In this document: in pieces, positions 1 through 8,568 of the stretch | Layout: the number at the start of each line of letters is the position of its first letter | How positions within the stretch are numbered: the first letter of the stretch is position 1 | Origin: a virus | Length of the DNA stretch: 64,000 nt | Direction: 5' to 3' (one strand) | IMG/VR virus record: IMGVR_UViG_3300045971_000149 | Location: 93,926 to 157,925 of that record | The notes under the pieces: generated by a model | What the model was told of the DNA's origin: nothing | Databases searched by the model: none | What the model saw: the letters and a program-made list of their open reading frames with translations, nothing else | Translations under genes and position numbers: made by a program

Positions 1-428
1 GTATACGGCAATGCCGAACACCACCGATTATAGTCTGCCTGTGTAATATGTTCGCAACTTGTGTTAATTATAATGTCAGCGTTACTTTTAATGTCACACA
101 TATTTGCTGTTACTGCGGTGAATCTACCTTGCATTTCTTCGCCCTTATTCATCATGGTAGCAATAGGTGCACAAGACGGATCTATATCGATGCTGCGAAT
201 ATTTCCTACCGGAGTATGACTTTGAAATAACATGCTAGCAAGTATGCCAACCCACCCTCCGTGGATATCAACAGAGGCCTGTTGTAATACAAAAGGCCGT
301 AGGTTACTAATTAACCATTCCTTACTGGAAATTTGTCCTTTCCAAAATGCATCTAGTGTACGAATAGGATTATCGCTTTGCCTAATAGCCTGCATCCAGT
401 AATGGATATGGTCCGAATCAAGTTGCAT
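1..428 (-). CDS. Partial class I SAM-dependent methyltransferase-like protein (3' end off window)
   Basis: An open frame runs from an ATG at 428-426 leftward off the window edge (about 142 codons visible). The stretch HGGWVGILASMLFQ followed by IRSIDIDPS resembles the glycine-rich SAM-binding loop and the acidic residue after strand 2. NADIIINTSCEH further on resembles the motif IV region of class I methyltransferases. It overlaps the end of the radical SAM gene by 11 bases, so the two are probably translationally coupled and act in the same modification pathway. The substrate cannot be told. The family call is moderate because the C-terminus is missing. Confidence 0.65.
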   Translation of the reverse strand, partial: MQLDSDHIHYWMQAIRQSDNPIRTLDAFWKGQISSKEWLISNLRPFVLQQASVDIHGGWVGILASMLFQSHTPVGNIRSIDIDPSCAPIATMMNKGEEMQGRFTAVTANMCDIKSNADIIINTSCEHITQADYNRWCSALPY

Positions 429-1407
429 TTATTGGTATCACTTTTCTTTTTGGTATTTTACTATCAGCTGAACTAACGCATGTGGGAGTGATACATTTTG
501 CAGGAGCATTAAAAATAGTAAACCCGTTATCTAACGTTCCTAACATAGTATCGTGACAACTGTAACCACGTTTCACTTCGTTAGACTTAATTATAACACT
601 TTGATGACCACTATTGCAAGTCCAATCTGTAAACTTATTAAACCCGAATGAATTGAATCGTTCAGCTTGGTCAAGCAAGTATTCTGTATTATGGTTATCA
701 TATAACGCTATCTGATATATAGCTGCTCCGTTACTCCGCTGTGGGAATCCGGTTTGCATGAGTTTAATCATATCATCAGTGTATCCGCTTACTATGTTAG
801 AAGCAGTTAAGTCGCTTTGCGGTTTAAGTGTAACATTAATACCTTGCCTATTAAAATTAACTAATCGATCATACAGCTCGTAAAACTTTCCGGGTACCAT
901 AACTTGATTTACAGTAACATGTACATTATCGTCTATTAACTGTAACAGTTTGTCACTGAACTGATCTTCTTTTGAAAACTCGTCGTGATAGCTGGCAGTT
1001 ATGCTTCTACGTTGTAACATACTTGTAGAATCTGCCCAATTTCTCCACCAATTCTTACTAGGTGATAAGTTAGTAGTCATATGAATACTTTGATACGGTG
1101 TTTGAATACCATCATCAAGGTGCTTCGTTAACTCTAGAAGATGTTTATAAGCAGTAGGTTCACCACCACTAAAACTCCAATGAAATTGGTTAAAACCATT
1201 AGATCTAGCTTGCGACTTAATTTCGTCTATTGTGTGTTTATATAGTTCTAACGGCTGGTAATCTAGAGTATCTGATCTAGCATACGGCCAACAATAACTG
1301 CATTTATAATTACAAAATCGACCTAAAATCCAACTCACAGAAAACAATTGAGAATCGAGCATAGTCCGTTGACCAAAAACTTTTATAGTTTTCCATGGGA
1401 TGTTCAT
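418..1407 (-). CDS. Radical SAM enzyme with C-terminal cysteine cluster
   Basis: 329 aa. The N-terminal part carries CNYKCSYC, the CX3CX2C signature that binds the radical-SAM 4Fe-4S cluster, followed by SGGEPTAYKHL, the usual GGE SAM-binding motif. The C-terminal 80 residues hold several further cysteines (DWTCNSG, YSCHDT, AKCITPTC) spaced like a twitch/SPASM-type auxiliary cluster domain. Such enzymes modify peptides, sugars or nucleosides. Here the neighbours are a methyltransferase and glycosyltransferases, so a role in building an unusual glycan or modifying a virion protein is plausible but not shown. It is transcribed leftward, divergent from the gene at 1472. Confidence 0.85.
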   Translation of the reverse strand: MNIPWKTIKVFGQRTMLDSQLFSVSWILGRFCNYKCSYCWPYARSDTLDYQPLELYKHTIDEIKSQARSNGFNQFHWSFSGGEPTAYKHLLELTKHLDDGIQTPYQSIHMTTNLSPSKNWWRNWADSTSMLQRRSITASYHDEFSKEDQFSDKLLQLIDDNVHVTVNQVMVPGKFYELYDRLVNFNRQGINVTLKPQSDLTASNIVSGYTDDMIKLMQTGFPQRSNGAAIYQIALYDNHNTEYLLDQAERFNSFGFNKFTDWTCNSGHQSVIIKSNEVKRGYSCHDTMLGTLDNGFTIFNAPAKCITPTCVSSADSKIPKRKVIPINAT

Positions 1408-1471
1408 AATGTTATTTAATTGTGTACTTTATGCTAATGCAGAATACTGACTACTGACTAAATACTGTACT

Positions 1472-2215
1472 ATGATGCCATTTCTACATACCAAATTCCT
1501 TACGTACACAGAAGCAAACGTAATTCAGTTTAGCAATACTGTAGCGGTAAAACGCTTACCTACTACTGCTAGATTAGATGTTACTGCTACTGATGTAACT
1601 ATGTGGACAAATGAAGTTGATCCTGTAGGGTTTTCTCAAGTTAGTTGCTATAATGCATATCTATTTGAAAATACAGGAACATATCATTTAATAAGTGTTG
1701 ATAATACATTTAACATTTACTCGGATTTATATAAAGAAAGCATTAACAGTAATGCATATAAAATGGCAACTCCTGTATCTTCTGATCAAACAGTAATCGG
1801 AGATACAGGAAACAACCCGCTATTTCCAAATACTACTCCGTTATATTACAGTAAGTATTCTATGCCTGATGGGTACGGCCCTCCGTTTATGCTAGATTAT
1901 ATGACCGGGGCACTTACAGATGTTGCAGCATTACTGAAACAATTTATTAATGAATGGACAGTGATGTTTCAAGTTCTAAAACAATACGGCCACCCATTTC
2001 CTGTAACAATCGAAGTAGTTGATAGATTGCGAACAGGTAGTAATGAATATACTCATTATAAATTTACTCACCCTTTTAAGTTAGGAGTAAATGATGGAAT
2101 TGATGCTGCGATTACAAAGGTAGACAGATTATTGCATGGAATAAATTCCGACCCTACAATAATATTAGATATATCAACTTATGCGAGACAACAATGGTTA
2201 CCACTGAAAATTTAA
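1472..2215 (+). CDS. Hypothetical protein, 247 aa
   Basis: I do not recognise this protein. It starts with two adjacent ATGs, 8 bases after a CTAAATA late-promoter-like element (1458-1464) and without a clear ribosome binding site. The composition is that of a soluble folded protein, rich in Thr, Tyr, Asp and aromatic residues, with no signal peptide or membrane segment. It lies on the plus strand, facing away from the modification cluster. A virion role is possible from the late-type promoter only. Confidence 0.7.
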   Translation: MMPFLHTKFLTYTEANVIQFSNTVAVKRLPTTARLDVTATDVTMWTNEVDPVGFSQVSCYNAYLFENTGTYHLISVDNTFNIYSDLYKESINSNAYKMATPVSSDQTVIGDTGNNPLFPNTTPLYYSKYSMPDGYGPPFMLDYMTGALTDVAALLKQFINEWTVMFQVLKQYGHPFPVTIEVVDRLRTGSNEYTHYKFTHPFKLGVNDGIDAAITKVDRLLHGINSDPTIILDISTYARQQWLPLKI

Positions 2216-2415
2216 ATTGCATGGTAGTACTCTATTTAAATGATGCAAAAGTTGCTAGGGTCCCTTGTAATTTTTTGCAACATTTAATGCTTAATGATGT
2301 TTTAACTTATTTCGGACATCTTAATATCGAAACACTTAAATTCTACACAGATCTTAGTGTAGAAATGAACGGTGTGACAATTTTTAAGAAACCGTTAACT
2401 CAACTTATCGGTTAA
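2194..2415 (+). CDS. Small hypothetical protein, 73 aa
   Basis: The frame overlaps the end of the 247-aa gene by 22 bases and its own 3' end overlaps the convergent minus-strand glycosyltransferase by 11 bases. Either ATG 2194 or ATG 2221 could be the start; neither has a clear Shine-Dalgarno. The sequence (VVLYLNDAKVARVPCNF and later FKKPLTQLI) looks like a small alpha/beta protein. No function is recognised. Confidence 0.55.
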   Translation: MVTTENLNCMVVLYLNDAKVARVPCNFLQHLMLNDVLTYFGHLNIETLKFYTDLSVEMNGVTIFKKPLTQLIG

Positions 2416-3073
2416 AGTAATTTTTCAACCAATCAAAATCGTTGATCAATTTAATTGCTTCAGTATTACCCGAGTTAAGTGTACCGTATTTTCTCCCTAA
2501 TACTGCGCCATCTATAGAATATTCGCTGTAGTCGCCGTTAGCAATAGTACACCATGTATCGAGGCGCTGTTCGGTTTCGGTATTAACTTGCCTGTCTATA
2601 CTTTTACTGCTAAGTTTAACGCATTCTCTAAATGCTGACTTCCAAGTATTAAATGGGTCAGTATTAAATCGAGTTATACTTGCAACCTGATCAATTGCCA
2701 TGAAGTGCTTACTGATCGAAGTTGTCATATCGATGCTATTAACATCCAATGCTGCTGTAGCAATACGGGGCAACAGTTTAACTCCACCGTTACCGTATGC
2801 TAATCCGTTAAGAGGATTAACTGCTCTATATACACAAACGATATCTTCTAGATCTAATTCAGGAGTTTGAAAATTAAAGTCCTCTGCTATTTCAGAGTCA
2901 CCATCTACTACCCAAAATCTAGTTGTAAAGCAGTTGTTAGCCGCATTGATATGAGCATTATGTATTCCTTTGACTCCGTGTATTCTACGAGCAAACGGAA
3001 ACCGATTCTTTAATCTTTCCCAATTAGCATCGGCATTAGATTCGTTATACGATATAAATGCAATATCAAACAT
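2405..3073 (-). CDS. Glycosyltransferase-like protein, 222 aa
   Basis: The N-terminus DIAFISYNESNADANW, the motif RRIHGVKGI and WVVDGDSEI match the 304-aa protein encoded just upstream, so the two are paralogues. DGD is a DxD-type metal/nucleotide-sugar site of GT-A fold glycosyltransferases. Both copies also share LNGLAYGNG or LNGLRYGNG. The start codon overlaps the upstream gene's stop region by 8 bases. Probable role: sugar transfer onto a phage or host surface target. No acceptor can be named. Confidence 0.7.
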   Translation of the reverse strand: MFDIAFISYNESNADANWERLKNRFPFARRIHGVKGIHNAHINAANNCFTTRFWVVDGDSEIAEDFNFQTPELDLEDIVCVYRAVNPLNGLAYGNGGVKLLPRIATAALDVNSIDMTTSISKHFMAIDQVASITRFNTDPFNTWKSAFRECVKLSSKSIDRQVNTETEQRLDTWCTIANGDYSEYSIDGAVLGRKYGTLNSGNTEAIKLINDFDWLKNYFNR

Positions 3074-3965
3074 GTTTACTCATTACCCACAAAATTTGTT
3101 CTTTGGTTTGATTATATTGATCTGCAAAGGTGTCGACAATAAACTCGCTAGTTACTGGATCAAGCAACACTGTTTTTATACCTAACTCTTGCTCGATTAG
3201 ATTACCGTATTCTGTTATAGCAGACGTAACATCGAGAGAAGAAACTTCTTTCCAAACATCTTTCAGTTTGTCAAAGTCTCGTACATCAAGGTGATTCCAC
3301 TCAGTGCAGTTTGTTTTATAACAGCCGTGCCTTGCTCCGAGGATTGCCCATAGTCCATTGTCAACATGAGATCCAATATTCATCCAGGCCTTTAGTCTAT
3401 GCAGGTTATGCCAGTGTAGTTTTTTAATGTCCTTTTCTTTAGGAAGCAGGCCGTTAACTAAACTCATCTTAACACCTTCTCTAAATCCCGCACGCCATGC
3501 TTGATAAGGACTTGCATTAGGATAGGTAACTGAGAAGCTATCCATCATCGGAATGTATCCTGCTTCCCAACAAAAGTCTACAGCATTTTTATCTACTGCT
3601 GCTGCTTCGTGAGTTCGCATGTTTAATACAAAGTCCTTGCGCCATAACTTTAAACTGCCGTTACCGTACCGTAAGCCGTTAAGCACATTAAGTCCTGGCC
3701 AGCTACATGCATCGGTAGAATCTGGAAGTTCTACCACTTGGTCGAAGAATCTTGTATCTACAATGTTATCTGCATCGACTGTAATAAACCAATCAGTTTC
3801 GCTAAGATTAGCGGCTGCTTTATGGCATTCGTCACTGCCTTTAACGCCATGCACTCGTTTAGCCCACATACATTTATCAACAAGGTCTGCCCAATTCTGT
3901 TCTGCGTTGGGCTCGTCATAGCTCATAAAAATGCAATCAAGTTCTGTGATGTTTAATTTTATCAT
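3066..3965 (-). CDS. Glycosyltransferase-like protein (paralogue of next gene)
   Basis: About 299 aa from the ATG at 3965-3963, which overlaps the upstream TGA in an ATGA junction. This start is preferred over an in-frame ATG 15 bases further upstream. Motifs: IFMSYDEPNAEQNW at the N-terminus, KRVHGVKGSDECHKAAA, and WFITVDADNI, where DAD is the DxD metal site. The C-terminal third is longer than in its downstream paralogue. Family: phage-type GT-A glycosyltransferase, inferred from motif layout. Confidence 0.75.
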   Translation of the reverse strand: MIKLNITELDCIFMSYDEPNAEQNWADLVDKCMWAKRVHGVKGSDECHKAAANLSETDWFITVDADNIVDTRFFDQVVELPDSTDACSWPGLNVLNGLRYGNGSLKLWRKDFVLNMRTHEAAAVDKNAVDFCWEAGYIPMMDSFSVTYPNASPYQAWRAGFREGVKMSLVNGLLPKEKDIKKLHWHNLHRLKAWMNIGSHVDNGLWAILGARHGCYKTNCTEWNHLDVRDFDKLKDVWKEVSSLDVTSAITEYGNLIEQELGIKTVLLDPVTSEFIVDTFADQYNQTKEQILWVMSKHV

Positions 3966-4510
3966 AATTTTGATCCCCACACACTAATCTTCTCAAGTGT
4001 GTCTAATTCTAATTCTAGTGTTTTATCTATGCTCAATTGGTAGATATCGATTTTGTATTTTTTCAATAGCGCAGTTGGGTCGTTGTACTTAGTAACATAA
4101 ATTATACTATCGCCGTACCCTGCAGATATAGTTGTCTTGAAGTAATATTTAGACTGGGTAGACAATCTAGATGAATCAAATAATAATGTTAACTTATCGG
4201 AATGTTCAAACTCGATGTTAAGTTGATCAATGAATACTGTTCTATAATTTAAATCTCTAACTACATTGTTTGCTCTAGCGGATTTATTAATAGTTGTAGA
4301 TAATTTAGGGATAGGCTCAGCGTATCCAGTATTTGTTATACTAACAAAATACTCATGTAGCCGAAGAGGCCCTGAAATAAATTCAAGTGCAGTAGATTCC
4401 TGAATACGTGCTTCGCATTTTTTGTGTGGAATATCGTTATGAGGTGATCCGCCTATACTGTATATTTCAAAAGTATCAACATCATATAGTAGATAGAAAT
4501 CAGTGTCCAT
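3962..4510 (-). CDS. Hypothetical protein in glycosylation cluster, 182 aa
   Basis: Not recognised. It begins MDTDFYLLYDVDTFEIYSI and lacks membrane segments or a signal peptide. Its ATG overlaps the end of the upstream GT8-like gene by 11 bases and its TGA overlaps the next ATG, so it sits inside one translationally coupled minus-strand operon. Its repeated position between glycosyltransferase genes suggests a virion or modification function; that is context only. Confidence 0.7.
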   Translation of the reverse strand: MDTDFYLLYDVDTFEIYSIGGSPHNDIPHKKCEARIQESTALEFISGPLRLHEYFVSITNTGYAEPIPKLSTTINKSARANNVVRDLNYRTVFIDQLNIEFEHSDKLTLLFDSSRLSTQSKYYFKTTISAGYGDSIIYVTKYNDPTALLKKYKIDIYQLSIDKTLELELDTLEKISVWGSKL

Positions 4511-5321
4511 ATAAAGCCTCTAATGTTTTTATAGTAGACTCGTGTATAATATCTTTGTTTACATAATGAAGCAGCTCGTGTTGTTTCCATACTCCGAGGC
4601 TAACTTGTCCTGTGATGTCCATAGAAAATCTAAGTCTATCGGTCCAATCAATAACGTGGTCACTCCACCCTTGTACCATGCCCTTCATATGTGTGATGCT
4701 AGGTGTGTCATGCGATACTGCTAAGTCAACGATATCTAACATACTTACTGCTAATGCAAATGCTTCATCGGTAGGAATCGAGGTCATATGCTCTGCCGAA
4801 ATTAAATCTTTCAAAAAATATTGCGGATTGTTAGTGACTAATTTTACAGTATCAAAGAACTCTTTAGAAATTGCAGCATCTTTTTTAAAGTAAGTCCATG
4901 CATTATAAACATCAGGTAACTTATTATCTTCGAATACTTTGCGATAATAACCAAACTTGATCTTCTTGCCTTCAAATGTTTTGGCCGATGATGCGACTGC
5001 TATATCTCGGTCTTTTACCATATCCCAATAATGCGACATATCTTTTAAAAATAGCATATCCGAATCGAGTAATACAGTTTCATCGTACACTGCATAATCA
5101 AGAGCACGTGATCTAGCATCCATACCTAAGGGCCCGTTGTACGTGATTACGTTATCAAATATCGGGTATAACTCTATTACTTTAGCAGGGTTGTTTGTAA
5201 CTATTGCTACTTTATTATACTCATCCGGTTGTGTTATTTTTATAGATAACGCACACGCATATGCTAATCTAGTGTAGTCAATAGAATCAGTGTCTAATGC
5301 AAATAACAAATATCCTCTCAT
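4500..5321 (-). CDS. GT8-like glycosyltransferase, 273 aa
   Basis: N-terminus GYLLFALDTDSIDYTRLAY, then VAIVTNNP and ETVLLDSDMLFLKD. The DSD motif after a hydrophobic strand is the DxD metal-binding site typical of GT8 and related GT-A enzymes. The gene downstream of the operon start encodes a paralogue with IDSDFL at the same place. The ATG overlaps the preceding gene's stop (ATGA, 5318-5321). Likely transfers a sugar to a phage or cell-surface acceptor. Confidence 0.78.
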   Translation of the reverse strand: MRGYLLFALDTDSIDYTRLAYACALSIKITQPDEYNKVAIVTNNPAKVIELYPIFDNVITYNGPLGMDARSRALDYAVYDETVLLDSDMLFLKDMSHYWDMVKDRDIAVASSAKTFEGKKIKFGYYRKVFEDNKLPDVYNAWTYFKKDAAISKEFFDTVKLVTNNPQYFLKDLISAEHMTSIPTDEAFALAVSMLDIVDLAVSHDTPSITHMKGMVQGWSDHVIDWTDRLRFSMDITGQVSLGVWKQHELLHYVNKDIIHESTIKTLEALYGH

Positions 5322-6154
5322 TTGCTTAGTTCCAATAGTTTATCTAAATTTGCCAATAAACTTCGTTTATTCATAATATGAACATCCTGACCTTGACATT
5401 TTGTTAAAGCATAATCATCACCGCTTAATCTCTTTAATAAGAACACAAGTGATCCGTCGTTGTCTACTTTTAGTATTTCGTCAGTATCTCTATAAAACAA
5501 AGGCACTGGTAGTTCGCCGTGCCACATATCTTCGGGAAAACCGTTCATTGTAAAACATGCAATGCTGAATGCAAAGTCGTTTCTAAACTGGCGACTATCA
5601 AATTCGTACAATTGAGAAAAGTAAGAATATTCTTCTTTGATGTAATTAACTAAGTTAAACAGTATCTCAACTTCGGGAGTTTTGCTAAACATAATGTTAG
5701 TGGCCCATAGTTGGCGAATTGAATTGGGACTTATTCTATAATCAGTGTAGCTGTGTGTTTCCTGTTGTAATTCCATCATCCCCGGAGTGATTAGAAAATC
5801 ATGAGGGTCGTCCCAAAACTTACCAAGGGTATCACTAAACACAAGAAAGTCGCTGTCGATTACTAATGTCCTATCATATGGGGTAATTGAATATGCTAGC
5901 GATCGAGAACCATTAAAGAACGGCAACTTCTCCCCGGCTAATACTCTTTGATTAGTGCTATCATTAGTAATCTCTATAAGTTGATCAAACGGCAATACTT
6001 TAAACTTTGATTTAACATTATTAATAGTAGTGATGTCGGCAACTAACGATACAGGTACATTTAAATGTTTAACAACAAGAGAAGCAGCTAATACAGCTTG
6101 TGATCCGTAGTCCATTATCCCGTCGTGGGCAAAAATTAAACATCCACAATTCAT
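5318..6154 (-). CDS. GT8-like glycosyltransferase, 278 aa (paralogue)
   Basis: Shares with the next gene the order CLIFAHDG, LVADIT, RSLAYSITPYDRTLVIDSDFLVF. DSD is the putative DxD metal site. The N-terminal HDG replaces LDTDS of its paralogue. It overlaps its neighbours by four bases at both ends, so this is part of one operon. No transmembrane segment is seen. Function: probable glycosyltransferase acting in the same pathway. Confidence 0.75.
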   Translation of the reverse strand: MNCGCLIFAHDGIMDYGSQAVLAASLVVKHLNVPVSLVADITTINNVKSKFKVLPFDQLIEITNDSTNQRVLAGEKLPFFNGSRSLAYSITPYDRTLVIDSDFLVFSDTLGKFWDDPHDFLITPGMMELQQETHSYTDYRISPNSIRQLWATNIMFSKTPEVEILFNLVNYIKEEYSYFSQLYEFDSRQFRNDFAFSIACFTMNGFPEDMWHGELPVPLFYRDTDEILKVDNDGSLVFLLKRLSGDDYALTKCQGQDVHIMNKRSLLANLDKLLELSK

Positions 6155-6501
6155 AAATTAACAATTGCTTTGATTGTTCGTTTCTTTTTTAAGGCATCAA
6201 TATCCAATGTGTATTGGTTGATTACAGTAAAATATGTATTTGTAATCTGTTCTCTAAATTTAACAAGATCATCAACTCGAATTGGATTTTGAGTATCATC
6301 AAGCAAGATTACTGAGTTGGTACCTTCGACTGGTGTTATTAAATTTAAGAAAACAATTAAATTTCTATCGATGTAAAATCTCCCACCATTGTATCCAATA
6401 GTGAGATCTGATTTAAGTTTTTCTTGTAACCGTAATTTTTCTAAATATAGAGTTCGTCTAAACTTAGAGATTTCGAGAGCTTTTTCTAAACGAGTATCCA
6501 C
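6151..6501 (-). CDS. Hypothetical protein, 116 aa, first gene of minus-strand operon
   Basis: Starts MDTRLEKALEISKFRRTLYLEKLRLQEKLKSD (first half strongly helical and charged), followed by a beta-rich part FYIDRNLIVFLNLIT. A sigma70-like promoter lies just upstream at 6523-6552. The stop overlaps the GT8-like ATG. The layout of short coiled-coil plus small domain resembles phage chaperone or structural adaptor proteins, but I do not recognise a family. Confidence 0.7.
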   Translation of the reverse strand: MDTRLEKALEISKFRRTLYLEKLRLQEKLKSDLTIGYNGGRFYIDRNLIVFLNLITPVEGTNSVILLDDTQNPIRVDDLVKFREQITNTYFTVINQYTLDIDALKKKRTIKAIVNL

Positions 6502-6522
6502 AATATTTTTCCTATTGTGTTA

Positions 6523-6552
6523 ATTATACACGAACTTAATATGAAAGATCAA
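6523..6552 (-). promoter_or_regulatory. Sigma70-type promoter for the glycosylation operon
   Basis: On the minus strand TTGATC and TATAAT are separated by 18 bases, ending about 20 bases before the ATG of the 116-aa gene. Confidence 0.55.
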
Positions 6553-7409
6553 GTAAATGCGGTATTTACAATGTTAGAAGTTGGAAGTAATCCAGTAAAT
6601 GCGCCTGTTGCAGCCAATCGGTACACATTCATTTGAACACCGGGACTAACATTATCTGGGCCACCGCTGATGCCGACGTGCCCATCTTGTAACACTAGCA
6701 TAAATCTGCATCCTTGATCACTAGTAATCTGTAATGAAAGAGTCAAATTATTTGAAGTATATGCACCACCACCTGTATTTGAATACAGTGTTAACAAATT
6801 GGATGGGGATTTGTTGCCTCTAGCATTCCAAGCATTAGTAAAATCAGCATAGGTAACTGTATAATTTACCGCGGCTAACTCAGTATGCCATGCAACGTCT
6901 TGAGCAGTATTTTGATTAGGCCCTGCTCCAACTATCTTAAATGTGCCACCTTGGTTAAAGTAAGTGTATAAGTTACTAGTGGTACCAAAATCATTAGTAG
7001 TTTGACCAATATTGGTTCCTGCCCAATTTCCGGTACCAGTAATCTGTTCAACCAATGTTTGAGTTCGCTGATTAGCTGCTATGTTAAGGCGATTAGTTAG
7101 TAGAGAATTAGCAATTCCATCTAATAACACTAAATTAGTATACGAAATAGTGCCGCTAACTGTGAATAATGAAGGCCAATTAACTCCGTTTTGATGAAGG
7201 TAACATGTGTTAACATCATTTACCAGGTGTTGCCATTGTAACGCAGTAATAACATTAGTTGGGTTAACTAGTGATGATGTTAAAATTTGTTCATAGCCGT
7301 AGCCTGCTGCGTATCCGCCGTATCCGCTACCGAACCCCAGTACTCCGTCGACCTTAACTTGAACAGCATTATAGTCTGCTCCGTAAATAATTTGTCCAAT
7401 GCCTGCCAT
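6549..7409 (-). CDS. Virion/tail-fibre-type structural protein, 286 aa
   Basis: Starts MAGIGQIIYGADYNAVQ, followed by a Gly/Tyr-rich stretch (GSGYGGYAAGYGYEQ) and a long Asn/Thr/Gly-rich body typical of phage tail proteins. Near the C-terminus QDGHVGISGGPDNVSPG looks like a beta-rich tip domain. A perfect late element TATAAATA lies on the minus strand at 7449-7442, and a GGAG motif (minus strand of ctcc at 7419-7422) is placed as a ribosome binding site. No enzymatic motif is seen. Confidence 0.75.
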   Translation of the reverse strand: MAGIGQIIYGADYNAVQVKVDGVLGFGSGYGGYAAGYGYEQILTSSLVNPTNVITALQWQHLVNDVNTCYLHQNGVNWPSLFTVSGTISYTNLVLLDGIANSLLTNRLNIAANQRTQTLVEQITGTGNWAGTNIGQTTNDFGTTSNLYTYFNQGGTFKIVGAGPNQNTAQDVAWHTELAAVNYTVTYADFTNAWNARGNKSPSNLLTLYSNTGGGAYTSNNLTLSLQITSDQGCRFMLVLQDGHVGISGGPDNVSPGVQMNVYRLAATGAFTGLLPTSNIVNTAFT

Positions 7410-7441
7410 GTTTCAAACTCCATTGATTAATTTTGATACTG

Positions 7442-7461
7442 TATTTATATGACTATAAATA
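7442..7461. promoter_or_regulatory. Back-to-back T4-type late promoters
   Basis: TATAAATA occurs on the minus strand (7449-7442) pointing to the 286-aa virion gene, and on the plus strand (7454-7461) pointing to the gene at 7487. Four bases separate the two, forming a compact divergent late promoter. Confidence 0.6.
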
Positions 7462-7486
7462 CCTGTATAAAAATAAAGGATTCGAG

Positions 7487-7906
7487 ATGAGTGACTATAT
7501 CTTACAAGACATTACTAAAATTGAAAAAGAAGAAATTTACGTCAAAGCACTGCGTACTCCTATCACTCGAGATATCCAAGTAATACTCTCAGTATGTAAA
7601 GGTGTTACGGTATGGAAAGACGACGAAGTGCATGGCGGAGTGATGATGATAGGAAACCAATTGGTTGGGGCATCTATGGGGCACGGAAAATGGGTTCCAG
7701 GTTGGCCACTTTTGATAAACTGGGCACATACTCAAGCAGATACGTTTGACGCTGTTATCCAAGATGAAAAAACTGCTGACCTAACAATAAAACTAGGTGC
7801 TGTATCTAAAGTATTACTTCCAAATGGGTTTTTCCGAGTAACATTTGAAAAATCACACACTGAGGAAGTATTGGCAACTATTGACCTATTTAATATTACC
7901 CCGTAA
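7487..7906 (+). CDS. Hypothetical protein, 139 aa
   Basis: The start ATG at 7487 is chosen because it follows AAAGGATTCGAG and lies 25 bases after a late TATAAATA element. An upstream in-frame ATG at 7433 would be inside the promoter. The sequence (MSDYILQDITKIEKEEIYVKAL, then GGVMMIGNQLVGASMGHG) suggests a small beta-rich virion or assembly protein. Not recognised. Confidence 0.7.
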   Translation: MSDYILQDITKIEKEEIYVKALRTPITRDIQVILSVCKGVTVWKDDEVHGGVMMIGNQLVGASMGHGKWVPGWPLLINWAHTQADTFDAVIQDEKTADLTIKLGAVSKVLLPNGFFRVTFEKSHTEEVLATIDLFNITP

Positions 7907-7912
7907 AAACTT

Positions 7913-8359
7913 ATGGCATGCCGGATATTAATTATGGGCCTTCCGGGCTCGGGTAAAACCACACTTGCAAACTTGCTATCCAAAAGGTTGCAGGCAGATT
8001 GGTTTAATGCTGACGAAGTACGAAAGCAAAATGAAGATTGGGATTTTAGCATTACTGGTAGAATTAGACAAAGTGAACGTATGCGAGCATTATGTGATGC
8101 AAGCACAAAAGAGTTCGCTATTGCTGATTTTGTGTGTCCGTTGCCTGAAATGCGAGAAAACTTTTCAGCACATTGGACAATATGGCTTGACACAATACAA
8201 GAAAGCCGTTATACTGATACTAACAAAGCTTTTAACCCACCTAGTAGCTATGACTTTCGGCTTTCAACCCGAGATGCAGAAATGTGGGCGTTATTCATTT
8301 CAGAATACATATTAGCTATAACAGCAGAAAGATGCGTGATTCGAACATCCGAAGTTTAG
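7913..8359 (+). CDS. APS-kinase-like P-loop kinase, 148 aa
   Basis: MACRILIMGLPGSGKTTLANLLSKRL contains a perfect Walker A motif GLPGSGKTT. It is followed by WFNADEVR, equivalent to the GD..R substrate region of adenylylsulfate kinases (CysC). The protein is shorter than CysC (about 200 aa) and lacks recognisable later CysC motifs, so the substrate is uncertain. The downstream gene encodes a DUF2061 membrane protein, which in bacteria often accompanies or is fused to CysC-type domains. That context supports a link to sulfur or small-molecule phosphorylation. Confidence 0.75.
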   Translation: MACRILIMGLPGSGKTTLANLLSKRLQADWFNADEVRKQNEDWDFSITGRIRQSERMRALCDASTKEFAIADFVCPLPEMRENFSAHWTIWLDTIQESRYTDTNKAFNPPSSYDFRLSTRDAEMWALFISEYILAITAERCVIRTSEV

Positions 8360-8568
8360 CTAAAGCAGTTAGTTGGCGAGTAACTGGTACCGTTGATACT
8401 TTTATTATCAGTTGGTTCATTACAGGGCAACCGTTATTAGCTACTGGAATTGCACTAACAGAAATTATAACAAAAGTATTTTTGTTTTGGGTTCACGAAC
8501 GAGCATGGAATAAAATAAATTGGGGAAGAGCAGATGTTGTACCAACCGTTAAAAACGCAAACGATTAA
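8332..8568 (+). CDS. DUF2061 family membrane protein, 78 aa
   Basis: The start at 8332 gives MRDSNIRSLAKAVSWRVTGTVDTFIISW, then ALTEIITKVFLFWVHERAWNKI. This order (RSLAKA.SWR.TGT.DT, then ITK..LF..HER.W) is the DUF2061 signature with two membrane segments. It overlaps the kinase gene by 28 bases in another frame. The function of the family is unknown; its gene neighbours in bacteria include sulfate-activation genes. Confidence 0.85.
   Translation: MRDSNIRSLAKAVSWRVTGTVDTFIISWFITGQPLLATGIALTEIITKVFLFWVHERAWNKINWGRADVVPTVKNAND

Noticed and set aside
48-230. 60-codon plus-strand frame at the left edge
   Set aside because: The minus strand carries a long methyltransferase-like frame through the same bases with family motifs, coupled to the radical SAM gene.
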